Part shown: positions 42,722-50,814 of the stretch, one piece after another
Position numbering within the stretch: the first letter of the stretch is position 1
Layout: each line of letters starts with the position of its first letter
Assembly: GCA_004295015.1 (NCBI GenBank)
Contig: SHNE01000045.1
Coordinates: 16,211-80,210, forward strand
Length of the DNA: 64,000 nt
From: Bacteroidota bacterium
Lineage (GTDB): Bacteria; Bacteroidota; Bacteroidia; AKYH767-A; 2013-40CM-41-45
Direction: 5' to 3'
The notes under the pieces: model-generated
Told to the model about the DNA's origin: nothing
Seen by the model: only the letters and a program-made list of their open reading frames with translations
Database searches by the model: none
Translations under genes and position numbers: made by a program

Positions 42722-43429
42722 ATGTTTCAAAATGCATGTAGGGATTTACGCCCTTCAATTTTTGGAGTTAGAGCAATGACTCCAGATGTGAACCAGCCAG
42801 GAAACTTTAAAATGTCTTTAGGATCTGGTTTTCTCATTGCTCCAAATATTATTGCTACTTCTGCTCATTCAATGAGAGATTTAGATTCAGGGAATCAACA
42901 TGTATCATTTCAGGTGATAAGATCAACTGATATTGGCCAAAATCCGGTTGATGCAGAACTCATTATTCAGGACCCGCATTCAGATGTAGCTATTTTAAGG
43001 GTTCCGACTGCAAATTTTAACGATGTGGTACGACTTGATGGTGCTTTCCAAAACAAAGGAAGTATGGTTGGTACACTTGGATTTCCCCTTTCAGATTTGA
43101 CACCGAATGGTGCTTGGGGACTGATTGAAAGATTTCAACATGCTTTTATATCTGCGTACACTCTTCACTCTTTTTATGGGCATAATATTATGTTTTATGA
43201 AACTGATAGTTTGATGTATGGTGGATCAAGCGGATGCCCAGCATTTAATTCTGAAGGTGCGGTCATAGGAATGCAATCAGGGTTTGTCAATTCCAAAGCA
43301 GGTAGTCAGATTTCAATTTCTCTCCTTGCACCAACGACTTCTGTAATCCAATTGGCTCAGGCGAACAACATTATTGGATTAAATATCAACCAGGCTGAAA
43401 TTACAGTGACGGTTTCCAATGACAATTAA
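42722..43429 (+). CDS. Cytoplasmic trypsin-like (S1) serine protease
   Basis: 235 residues of a chymotrypsin-fold protease without a signal peptide. Catalytic triad: His in 'IIATSAHSM', Asp in 'PHSDVAILRV', Ser in 'YGGSSGCPAFN'; the 'GSGFLIAPN' strand precedes the His as usual. Lack of export signal points to an intracellular protease, a type now seen as an effector in several defence systems. It is transcribed away from the retron operon, about 500 bp from its first gene, so a functional link is possible but not shown. Confidence 0.82.
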   Translation: MFQNACRDLRPSIFGVRAMTPDVNQPGNFKMSLGSGFLIAPNIIATSAHSMRDLDSGNQHVSFQVIRSTDIGQNPVDAELIIQDPHSDVAILRVPTANFNDVVRLDGAFQNKGSMVGTLGFPLSDLTPNGAWGLIERFQHAFISAYTLHSFYGHNIMFYETDSLMYGGSSGCPAFNSEGAVIGMQSGFVNSKAGSQISISLLAPTTSVIQLAQANNIIGLNINQAEITVTVSNDN

Positions 43430-43563
43430 TGTAAATCATTTTTTGTAGACAAAAAGGAATAAAACTGAAACATTCTCAAAAACTGAAACATTACTGAAAC
43501 ATTTATGAGCGGTAGCGAGCGGAACGGTGCAGAAACGACAGTGGGTGGTACTTGAAAGGAGTG

Positions 43564-43602
43564 TAAAAACGAAGAAACCGCCAATCTGGGATGGATTGGC
43601 GG
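43564..43602 (-). terminator. Rho-independent terminator of tRNA-Cys
   Basis: CCGCCAATC (43578-43586) pairs perfectly with GATTGGCGG (43594-43602); on the minus strand TTTCTTCGTTTTT follows. It lies 10 bp after the tRNA 3' end. Confidence 0.85.
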
Positions 43603-43611
43603 CTCCGGTTG

Positions 43612-43682
43612 AGGTCCCGAGCGGATTTGAACCGCTGTACAAGGTTTTGCAGACCTCTGCCTAACCACTCGGCCACAGGACC
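43612..43682 (-). tRNA. tRNA-Cys (GCA)
   Basis: Read on the minus strand: acceptor GGTCCTG/CGGGACC, D-arm GCC...GGC, anticodon stem GAGGT/ACCTT with loop CTGCAAA (anticodon GCA), T-arm AGCGG-TTCAAAT-CCGCT, discriminator T as is usual for tRNA-Cys. No CCA is encoded. All stems pair, with one T-G in the acceptor and one G-T in the anticodon stem. Confidence 0.95.
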
Positions 43683-43820
43683 TAATTTTCTGCAATGGTG
43701 GCCATCCATCTACGCTACTGCGCAACTTCGACGGGCGAGCCCATCTTCGCCACGAACATGGGCTTCAGCTCAACCGTCTTTATTACTATTGTGGCTTCGA
43801 CGGACGAGCAGGACCTAATT
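43676..43820. repeat. Direct repeats next to tRNA-Cys
   Basis: CAGGACCTAATT occurs at 43676-43687 (covering the tRNA 5' end) and again at 43809-43820. Between them CTTCGACGG[G/A]CGAGC occurs twice (43726-43740, 43795-43809). The arrangement looks like an insertion or partial duplication at the tRNA's 5' side. Confidence 0.6.
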
Positions 43821-43862
43821 ATTGTGCTTCAAACTTAATGATTTGAGGCTTTTCAAGGATTG

Positions 43863-43893
43863 CAAATATACGAATACCTTTTGCTTATGTCAA
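43863..43893 (-). promoter_or_regulatory. Promoter for tRNA-Cys (TTG-N20-TATATTTG)
   Basis: On the minus strand TTG (43893-43891) is followed after 20 bp by TATATTTG (43870-43863), a textbook Bacteroidota promoter. It fires toward the tRNA; the leader would be about 175 nt and include the repeat-bearing segment. Confidence 0.65.
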
Positions 43894-44022
43894 TTTTAGG
43901 GCAGTCCTTAAATGGTTGATAATCATATATTCGCGCTAAGATAAATGGAGTCGCAGCTGAAAACATTGCCACTAGCTTCTTTAATAGCCTATTGGATTGT
44001 CCCAAAACTGGGGTATGCCCTT

Positions 44023-44502
44023 TTAGAAATCCTTTGCAGACTCTTTAAATCCAACTTTGTAATACTGCATCATGATAAATGAAATGACAATCCCTGAACT
44101 TAGCCCTTCAATAAAAGTAACAAAAGCAGCACGGATTGGACTGCCGTTTTCAGTCATGAAAAGTATATTTCCATTTAGAGCAGTGAGATGTGCGGGGTCA
44201 ATAAACGCAAAATATAAATATATAAAAGCAGTATATGTCACAACACTTACGACAGCTAATTCAGCACCTAACATCATTCCCGGCAAATATCCCATGTCAG
44301 GATCGGTTTGCTTACGGTAATATCGATAGCAATAATTTATTCCAACAAAAAGTATAAGCAAATTGAACAACCAGGCACTTGCATATCCTGTTAGCCCAAG
44401 CATTCTCATTAACAAAAAATATACGATAAGAAAAAGGGTGGTCAGCAAACCAGCCAAGAGACCAGTTCTACCTAATGAAACTCTGGTTTTAGCTGCATGC
44501 AT
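44023..44502 (-). CDS. DUF4199-like four-TM membrane protein
   Basis: 159 residues with four hydrophobic helices: 'TGLLAGLLTTLFLIVYFLL', 'YASAWLFNLLILFVGINY', 'AVVSVVTYTAFIYLYF' and 'GLSSGIVISFIMMQYY'. The loop 'YRKQTDPDMGYLPGMMLGAE' after the second helix is typical of DUF4199-type Bacteroidota membrane proteins. Role unknown. It is a single gene flanked by spacers. Confidence 0.6.
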   Translation of the reverse strand: MHAAKTRVSLGRTGLLAGLLTTLFLIVYFLLMRMLGLTGYASAWLFNLLILFVGINYCYRYYRKQTDPDMGYLPGMMLGAELAVVSVVTYTAFIYLYFAFIDPAHLTALNGNILFMTENGSPIRAAFVTFIEGLSSGIVISFIMMQYYKVGFKESAKDF

Positions 44503-44628
44503 TGTGTTAAAGTATTTAATGTACTTTCAAATTTAATCAATAAAAAGGAGAGGATCAACTAATATTCAAAAACCTAAGAATTATGCAAACAATAAATAGT
44601 AAACTCAAGCCTCAGCATTTCTAACAAG

Positions 44629-44982
44629 TCACTTTTTAACGCTAATCTTCACCGTAACACTCCCCACATCCCCATTCATCGGCGGTACAATTTTCGTTAA
44701 ATGAATTTCTGCTTTGTCGATGTTTTTAAAGTTTGACAAAAGCGCGTTCCCGATACGCATGGCTACCTGCTCTATTAACTTCGAACGAATGGCCATTTCC
44801 TTTTTTACAATTTCATATACATCACAATAATCTACGGTTTTGGAAAGATCATCAGTTTGGGCCGCTTCAGAAAAATCGGTGTGAATAATTACATCAACTA
44901 TATAATTTCCTCCGATCAATGCTTCTTCTTCCAGGCATCCGTGATAGGCGTAGAGCTTAATATTATTTAAGGTAATTATCAT
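44629..44982 (-). CDS. folB: Dihydroneopterin aldolase
   Basis: 117 residues, full length for FolB. It converts 7,8-dihydroneopterin to 6-hydroxymethyl-dihydropterin and glycolaldehyde in folate synthesis. Seen: 'LYAYHGCLEEEALIGGNYIVDV' in fragments (start with catalytic Tyr/His/Glu region), 'TVDYCDVYEIVKKEM', 'LIEQVAMRI' and the terminal catalytic Lys region 'KIVPPMNGDVGSV'. Single gene in its own transcription unit. Confidence 0.92.
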   Translation of the reverse strand: MIITLNNIKLYAYHGCLEEEALIGGNYIVDVIIHTDFSEAAQTDDLSKTVDYCDVYEIVKKEMAIRSKLIEQVAMRIGNALLSNFKNIDKAEIHLTKIVPPMNGDVGSVTVKISVKK

Positions 44983-45122
44983 TAATTAATTTGGGGAATA
45001 TTATTTAGAAGATAAATTATTCGGTCGTTCTAAGAGAAGTTATTTTATTTTGCCACGAATGCACGAATTTTATTTATTTATGCACTGCAAATTGATTGGA
45101 TAATTTTTTCTTGTATATTTTT

Positions 45123-46787
45123 TTATGATCCGGCCTTGGCCCAGGAATCTTTCAGGGATACGGTGCGATTGAAAATTAAATGATTTGATGTGGATTCTTT
45201 GTCCAGACAAAAATATCCTTTGCGGATAAATTGATATTTATCTCCGGCTTTGGCATTCTTTAAGGAAGGTTCCGCCATGGCATTTGCATTGATATGCAAA
45301 CTGTCAGGATTCAGATGATCTTTGAAATCTCCTTCTGCTGTAGAAGGATCCTCTACACGGAATAAGCGATCGTACAATCTTAGCTCGCATGAAATTGCAT
45401 GCGTCTTGCTCACCCAGTGAATAGTTCCTTTTACGTTAATGCCGCTCGTATCATTTCCACTTTTGCTTTCGGGAATGTATTTGCAGCGAATCTCTGTAAT
45501 ATTACCCGCTGCATCTTTCTCAAAAGATTCACATTCTATTATATAAGCATGCTTCAAACGAACTTTCAGTCCCGGTCCGAGACGAAAATATTTCTTTCCG
45601 GGATTTTCCATAAAGTCATCTCTCTCAATCAAAAGCTCTTTTCCAAATGGTAAATCCCGTTCGCCTCCTTTGTCTTCTAACTCAGGATTGTTTTCGCCTT
45701 TTAGAATTTCTGTTTGTCCATCCGGATAATTTGTAATGACTAATTTAACCGGATCCATCACCACCATTACACGCATGGCAATTTTATTCAGGTCTTCCCG
45801 TACGCAAAATTCCAGAAGCCCTACATCAATAACATTTTCTCTTCTGGCTACTCCCACCCGATCGCAAAAATTCCGAATGCTTAAGGGCGTATAACCTCGC
45901 CGTCTCAAAGCGCTGATAGTCGGCATGCGTGGATCATCCCAGCCGGTGACGTGTTTGTCGTTTACAAGTTGTAAAAGCTTCCTTTTACTCATTACCGTAT
46001 AGTTCAGGTTGAGCCTCGCGAATTCATACTGATGACTTGGAAATATTTGCAGCTTCTCAATGAACCAATCATATAATGGTCTGTGCACTTCAAACTCAAG
46101 GGTGCACACAGAATGCGTAATCTCTTCGATCGAATCACTTTGACCGTGCGCAAAATCGTACATGGGATAAATACACCATTCATTCCCGGTGCGATGATGT
46201 TCTACATGCTTTATACGATACATCAAAGGATCGCGCATGTGCATATTCGGAGAAGCCATATCCACTTTTGCTCTGAGAACTTTTTCTCCATCCTTGAATT
46301 CTCCCTTCTTCATCCGTGAAAACAAATCAAGATTCTCTTCGATGCTGCGATCACGAAAGGGACTGTTCTTCCCCGGCTCTGTTGGTGTACCCTTCATGGA
46401 GGCAATTTGCTCCGCCGAAGAATCATCTACATAAGCCAGTCCTTTCTTGATCAAGGTGACAGCAAATTCATACAACTTTGGGAAATAATCCGAAGTATAT
46501 AATTCCTGAGCCCAATTAAAACCCAACCACTGAATGTCTTCTTTAATACTATTTACGTATTCGGTATCTTCTGTTACAGGATTGGTATCATCGAAACGAA
46601 GATTTGTTTTGCCATCGAAATCTTTTGCCAATCCAAAATTTAAGCAGATGGATTTAGCATGGCCAATGTGTAAATATCCATTCGGTTCAGGCGGGAAACG
46701 AGTAAGTACACGTCCGCCGTGTTTGCCGGATTTTACATCTTCGGCTACAATCTCTTCGAGAAAATTTAATGCTTTATCGGGGTTCAT
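45123..46787 (-). CDS. glnS: Glutaminyl-tRNA synthetase
   Basis: 554 residues, class I synthetase. '[19 protein letters not shown]' (HIGH at 40-43) and the KMSKS-type loop 'VMSKRKL' (near 266) are present, with the GlnRS-specific '[18 protein letters not shown]' segment and the C-terminal anticodon-binding beta barrels ('[23 protein letters not shown]' region). It charges tRNA-Gln directly, so this organism does not depend on GatCAB for Gln. It lies just downstream of gltX on the same strand, 197 bp apart, with a palindromic repeat between. Confidence 0.96.
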   Translation of the reverse strand: MNPDKALNFLEEIVAEDVKSGKHGGRVLTRFPPEPNGYLHIGHAKSICLNFGLAKDFDGKTNLRFDDTNPVTEDTEYVNSIKEDIQWLGFNWAQELYTSDYFPKLYEFAVTLIKKGLAYVDDSSAEQIASMKGTPTEPGKNSPFRDRSIEENLDLFSRMKKGEFKDGEKVLRAKVDMASPNMHMRDPLMYRIKHVEHHRTGNEWCIYPMYDFAHGQSDSIEEITHSVCTLEFEVHRPLYDWFIEKLQIFPSHQYEFARLNLNYTVMSKRKLLQLVNDKHVTGWDDPRMPTISALRRRGYTPLSIRNFCDRVGVARRENVIDVGLLEFCVREDLNKIAMRVMVVMDPVKLVITNYPDGQTEILKGENNPELEDKGGERDLPFGKELLIERDDFMENPGKKYFRLGPGLKVRLKHAYIIECESFEKDAAGNITEIRCKYIPESKSGNDTSGINVKGTIHWVSKTHAISCELRLYDRLFRVEDPSTAEGDFKDHLNPDSLHINANAMAEPSLKNAKAGDKYQFIRKGYFCLDKESTSNHLIFNRTVSLKDSWAKAGS

Positions 46788-46853
46788 GGATTTTTAATTA
46801 GTGGATATGGAACGCTGACTTGTCCTCATGTCGAATTCAATTAGACAGGAGGA

Positions 46854-46973
46854 GAACGCAGATTATTATGATTTACACAGATATAAATTAATTATTCTAA
46901 AGTTAAATTGAGCGTAATGAATTTCAAATCACTAAATCTTATTTTATCATATTCATCTGCGTCATCTGTGTTC
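46854..46973. repeat. Intergenic imperfect palindromic repeat
   Basis: GAACGCAGAT... near 46854 and ...ATCTGCGTCATCTGTGTTC ending at 46973 form an imperfect inverted repeat filling the glnS-gltX spacer. It shares the GCAGATGACGCAGAT word with the repeat at 58531-58638. Confidence 0.6.
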
Positions 46974-46984
46974 CATTTTATTTA

Positions 46985-48544
46985 TTATGCATTAAGTTCA
47001 ACGCCAACCACAGCCATCGCACTTTTCAATCGTTGCAAGACTTCTTGTTTTCCGAGCAGCTCAGCCATTCCGAAAAGATTCACTCCTCCGCCTTGCCCGC
47101 TTAAAAACACGCGGAACAATTGCAATACTTCTCCCGGCTTCAAGCCATTCGAAACAGCCGTTTCCTGGAAGACTTTTTCCGTTTCAACAGAATTAAAGTC
47201 ATTTAGATTTTCGTACGCATTTAGCAGCGCACGAAAAAATGCAGCGTGACTGTCTTTCCATTTTTTTGAAATCACCTGTTGATCGTATTCTGTTGGCTTG
47301 AAAAGCAAGTAACGACCTACTTCAAGCATCTCATGTTCAAACTGAACGCGTTCTTTTAACAGAGGAATGGCTTTCAATAGAAAATCATCCTGCATACGGT
47401 GATCATCACTGCTGAAATTAAATTCAGTTCTGAGAATACTTTTCAAGTGATCAGCAAGAACACTGTCAGGCTTTAACCTAAGGTAATGCTGGTTGAACCA
47501 TTTGGTTTTTTCAGGATCGAACTTGGCACCTGATTTATTTACGCGCTCGAGAGAAAAATCTTCGATGAGTTCTTCCATGCTGTAAATCTCCTTGTCACCA
47601 CTGGGATGCCAACCTAAAAGAGCAAGCATATTGGTAAATGCTTCGGGATAATATTCTTTCTCTCTGTAACCGGAAGACTCTTCCCTCGTTGCAGGATCTA
47701 CCCAACGAAGAGGGAACACGGGGAACCCCAGACGGTCGCCATCGCGCTTGCTAAGCTTTCCATTTCCTTCAGGCTTTAAAAGTAAAGGCAGATGCGCAAA
47801 CTGAGGCATCACATTTTCCCATCCGAAAGATCTGTATAACAAAACATGCAATGGCGCAGAGGGCAACCATTCCTCGCCGCGAATTACATGAGTAATTTTC
47901 ATGAGGTAATCGTCAACCACGTTTGCAAGGTGGTATGTTGGCATGCCATCACTCTTGAATAATACCTTATCATCCATTTGTGAAGTATGCACAGAAACAT
48001 CACCCCTAATTATATCTTTCACATGAATATCCTCATTCTCCGGAACTTTCAAACGGATAACATAATGTTCGGCGCCGGACAAGCGCTTATCAGTCTCTGC
48101 TTTTGAAAGGGTCAAGGAGTTGATGAGTTGCTTTCGGGTGATGGCATTATAGGCGAAGGAAGATTTCACCGCTTCCATCTCTGTTCGCAAGATTGTCAAC
48201 TCTTCCTCAGAATCAAAAGCATAATAAGCGTGACCGGAAGCAATCAACTGATCAGCATATTTTTTATAAATATCTTTTCTTTCACTTTGCCTGTAAGGGG
48301 CATGAGGGCCATCTCCGAAGCCTACACCTTCATTTGGCATAATGCCACACCATTTTAATGCTTCTATGATGTACTCTTCTGCTCCGGGAACATAGCGGTT
48401 CTGATCGGTATCTTCGATGCGAAGGATGAAATCCCCTCCGTGTTTCTTGGCGAATAAATAATTATAGAGAGCCGTCCGGACTCCACCCATATGTAATGGT
48501 CCTGTAGGACTGGGAGCGAAGCGAACGCGAATTTTTGTGGACAT
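46985..48544 (-). CDS. gltX: Glutamyl-tRNA synthetase
   Basis: 519 residues, class I synthetase: 'FAPSPTGPLHMGGVRTALYNY' in part (HMGG at 18-21 as the HIGH motif), 'RIEDTDQNRY', 'THVIRGEEWLPS' and 'KLSKRDGDRLGFPV' (KMSKS). The C-terminal helical anticodon-binding domain is complete. Slightly longer than E. coli GltX, as usual for Bacteroidota. A -7 box TACCTTTG lies 20 bp upstream of the start. Confidence 0.96.
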   Translation of the reverse strand: MSTKIRVRFAPSPTGPLHMGGVRTALYNYLFAKKHGGDFILRIEDTDQNRYVPGAEEYIIEALKWCGIMPNEGVGFGDGPHAPYRQSERKDIYKKYADQLIASGHAYYAFDSEEELTILRTEMEAVKSSFAYNAITRKQLINSLTLSKAETDKRLSGAEHYVIRLKVPENEDIHVKDIIRGDVSVHTSQMDDKVLFKSDGMPTYHLANVVDDYLMKITHVIRGEEWLPSAPLHVLLYRSFGWENVMPQFAHLPLLLKPEGNGKLSKRDGDRLGFPVFPLRWVDPATREESSGYREKEYYPEAFTNMLALLGWHPSGDKEIYSMEELIEDFSLERVNKSGAKFDPEKTKWFNQHYLRLKPDSVLADHLKSILRTEFNFSSDDHRMQDDFLLKAIPLLKERVQFEHEMLEVGRYLLFKPTEYDQQVISKKWKDSHAAFFRALLNAYENLNDFNSVETEKVFQETAVSNGLKPGEVLQLFRVFLSGQGGGVNLFGMAELLGKQEVLQRLKSAMAVVGVELNA

Positions 48545-48563
48545 GATAAATTAATATAGGCTG

Positions 48564-48571
48564 CAAAGGTA
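48564..48571 (-). promoter_or_regulatory. -7 promoter box TACCTTTG for gltX
   Basis: The minus strand reads TACCTTTG, matching TAnnTTTG, 20 bp before the gltX ATG. No clear -33 TTTG is visible, so this is a partial match. Confidence 0.5.
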
Positions 48572-48664
48572 GAAAATTGAAACGCTATATGAGAATGAAA
48601 CAAGATGGCTGCGAATAGAAATAAAAAATAAATTGAGCAAGAATTACTAAGCCCGGAGGAATTA

Positions 48665-49450
48665 TTACAAATCATCCTTGTTAGGGGAATTTCTTTGCGG
48701 GCCCGGAACCGGAAACCTGGCCTGAATCCCTCTCTTATTTGCGAGCTCGGCAGCAGTTTCTTTCGGAAGATCACTCTCGGTGGCGGGAACAGCCTGTTCA
48801 ATAAAATCTTTCCCCTTTTGGGTAATCTCGTAATGCCCTTTTTTTCTGGCTCCGGTAAAATTAATCAGGTCGACTTTTTTTAATGTGGATACATAGCGAG
48901 CTCCGGTAACACCACCAACGCCACTTAAAGTGAATAGCTCACTTGCCCGAAGTTGTTTATTGTTGTAAAGATGAATCAGCATCAAGACCTGCTTGCGCAG
49001 ATTTGGTGCATTGCTGGCTTGTTGCCCGGGGTAATTTTTCCATTTTTCAAAAAGCGCATCCAGGTCAAACTGATCAGCCGGATCTTCGACATTTTCCAGG
49101 CGCGTGAAATACTTCATGTCATTTGAGTCGGACCCCGGAAAAACCGATTTCCTCGAGCCGCTTCCTTGAGAAATGGCCATGTCTGTTCGACGACGCAGGT
49201 TATCGTTCATCTGCATCATATTGTTGTTGATGAGCTGGAGTTCTGATATCCGTATATGCAGGTCGTCGATGATGTTTTGAAGATCATCAACTCTTTTAAG
49301 AAGCTTGGTGTTTCGAACCATCAGGTGATTAAACTGGTGGAAGAGTTCCTCGTTTTCATTTGTCAATTGATCAATGAAATTTTTCTGGTTGCTCAACTTA
49401 ACTTGCATCGTTTCAATAGTCATTTGCGTGGCCGTGTTTTCAGAACTCAT
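48665..49450 (-). CDS. Coiled-coil protein with C-terminal winged-helix domain
   Basis: 261 residues. Residues 10-85 form a strong coiled coil ('LTNENEELFHQFNHLMVRNTKLL' region, heptads of Leu/Ile/Asn); residues 130-225 look like a winged helix of the MarR/PadR kind ('LRKQVLMLIHLYNNKQLRASELF', 'LKKVDLINFTGARKKGHYEIT' in parts), and the tail is Pro/Lys-rich. Probably a dimeric DNA-binding regulator. I do not recognise a named family. It sits upstream of gltX, separated by 120 bp on the same strand. Confidence 0.7.
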   Translation of the reverse strand: MSSENTATQMTIETMQVKLSNQKNFIDQLTNENEELFHQFNHLMVRNTKLLKRVDDLQNIIDDLHIRISELQLINNNMMQMNDNLRRRTDMAISQGSGSRKSVFPGSDSNDMKYFTRLENVEDPADQFDLDALFEKWKNYPGQQASNAPNLRKQVLMLIHLYNNKQLRASELFTLSGVGGVTGARYVSTLKKVDLINFTGARKKGHYEITQKGKDFIEQAVPATESDLPKETAAELANKRGIQARFPVPGPQRNSPNKDDL

Positions 49451-49604
49451 ATAATGAGGGGATAAATAGTTTAATGATGCTATAAATGTATTTTAATGCT
49501 TCGAATTTGCGATGTTTTGTTGAAAACTTCTGATAAGTAATTAGGTCTTTTGAGTATAAAAAATTGAGTTTAATGATATTAGAAAAATCGAGCTATAGAT
49601 TCTG

Positions 49605-49717
49605 TTTTAACTACTAAGTGCACAAGGGAAAATTGCATAAGGTCAAGGAGAGTTTCTAAATAGCTCAATATCCCTCGTGAACATTGTACATTTTCTTTGT
49701 GCCCTTAGTGGTTAAAA
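49605..49717. repeat. Intergenic palindromic repeat (TTTTAACCACTAAGGGCACAAAG type)
   Basis: Arm 49605-49632 (TTTTAACTACTAAGTGCACAAGGG...) pairs with arm 49691-49717 with a few mismatches. The word is a recurrent intergenic repeat in Bacteroidota. It lies in the 328-bp space between the divergent genes ending at 49450 and starting at 49779, which otherwise shows no gene. Confidence 0.6.
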
Positions 49718-49778
49718 TTTAAGATCAGCAGAGGCCACTCACACTTAATGAGCGCTAAAATTTATCTACTTTCGCCAC

Positions 49779-50660
49779 ATGCTGCTTCTCACCCCATCCC
49801 AATTCCCCGATTACGAGCTCATCGATTGCGGGAACTTTGAAAAAATGGAACGTTTTGGAAAATATATCAGCATCCGCCCTGAACCACAGGCGATATGGGA
49901 TCCCAAATTATCATCCAAAGAATGGGATCAGACCGCGCATGTACGCTTCGTATCAAAGTCCAGTTCGAGCGGCACATGGAAGAAGCTGAAAGAAATGCCT
50001 GATCGATGGACAATAAAATATCCTGTCAAAAATCCTGACAAGCATCCATCATTAGACTTCCGATTAGCATTGACCTCCTTCAAACACGTTGGTATTTTTC
50101 CTGAGCAGGCATGTAACTGGGATTATATCAACGAACGTGTGAAGGCCATGAAAGCAGCTCAACCAAAAGTGTTGAACTTATTTGCCTATACCGGTGGCGC
50201 ATCGCTTGCAGCTAAAGCAGCCGGCGCCGACATCATTCACCTCGACTCGATAAAGCAGGTAGTGAGTTGGGCCAGAGACAATATGGAGCTGAGTGGATTG
50301 AAAGATATACGTTGGGTGGTGGAAGATGCACTCACTTTTGTAAAACGTGAAGTGAAGCGAGGCAAAAAATACAATGGAATTATTCTCGATCCTCCGGCAT
50401 ATGGCCATGGTAATGAAGGACAAAAATGGAAATTGGAAGACATGATTAATGAGATGATGCATCTTGTGTTCCAGTTGCTGGATAAAGAAGAGCATTTTCT
50501 TATTTTAAATACGTATTCCCTCGGCTTCTCATCGCTCATAGTGGAAAACCTTCTTAGCGGCCCTAAAAATCTACAAACCGGCGAACTTTATTTGGAAGCA
50601 CGCACAGGAATAAAATTGCCACTGGGAGTATTTGGAAGGTATCATACAGATCCAAAATAA
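49779..50660 (+). CDS. Class I SAM-dependent rRNA methyltransferase (RlmI/RlmK-like)
   Basis: 293 residues. An N-terminal beta-rich region precedes a Rossmann methyltransferase core: SAM motif 'VLNLFAYTGGASLAAKAAGA', 'HLDSIKQVVSWARDNMELSG', 'WVVEDALTFV' and the catalytic-type 'IILDPPAYGHG'. The DPPxY/F and the 'FAYTGG' spelling are those of the 23S rRNA m5C methyltransferase RlmI family and close relatives. The PUA domain of true RlmI is missing, so the exact target is open. Confidence 0.82.
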   Translation: MLLLTPSQFPDYELIDCGNFEKMERFGKYISIRPEPQAIWDPKLSSKEWDQTAHVRFVSKSSSSGTWKKLKEMPDRWTIKYPVKNPDKHPSLDFRLALTSFKHVGIFPEQACNWDYINERVKAMKAAQPKVLNLFAYTGGASLAAKAAGADIIHLDSIKQVVSWARDNMELSGLKDIRWVVEDALTFVKREVKRGKKYNGIILDPPAYGHGNEGQKWKLEDMINEMMHLVFQLLDKEEHFLILNTYSLGFSSLIVENLLSGPKNLQTGELYLEARTGIKLPLGVFGRYHTDPK

Positions 50661-50774
50661 ATTCCTCCTTCCATTCGGAAACTATTGAGGCGATATTCTG
50701 TTAAAAGCATGGTATTTCAGCCTGAATTAACACAGCTTAACAGCAATAAACAGGCCTTTTCCCTCGTTATTTCG

Positions 50775-50782
50775 TATCTTTG
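50775..50782 (+). promoter_or_regulatory. -7 promoter box TATCTTTG
   Basis: TTCGTATCTTTG fits the TAnnTTTG box and its usual flank, 33 bp before the DUF4175 gene start. No clear -33 element. Confidence 0.5.
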
Positions 50783-50814
50783 TTATCCTTAAAGCCAATA
50801 GAGTCAAGCCTTTC

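Noticed and set aside
46908..47249. 113-aa plus frame over the gltX 3' end
   Set aside because: Antisense shadow of gltX.
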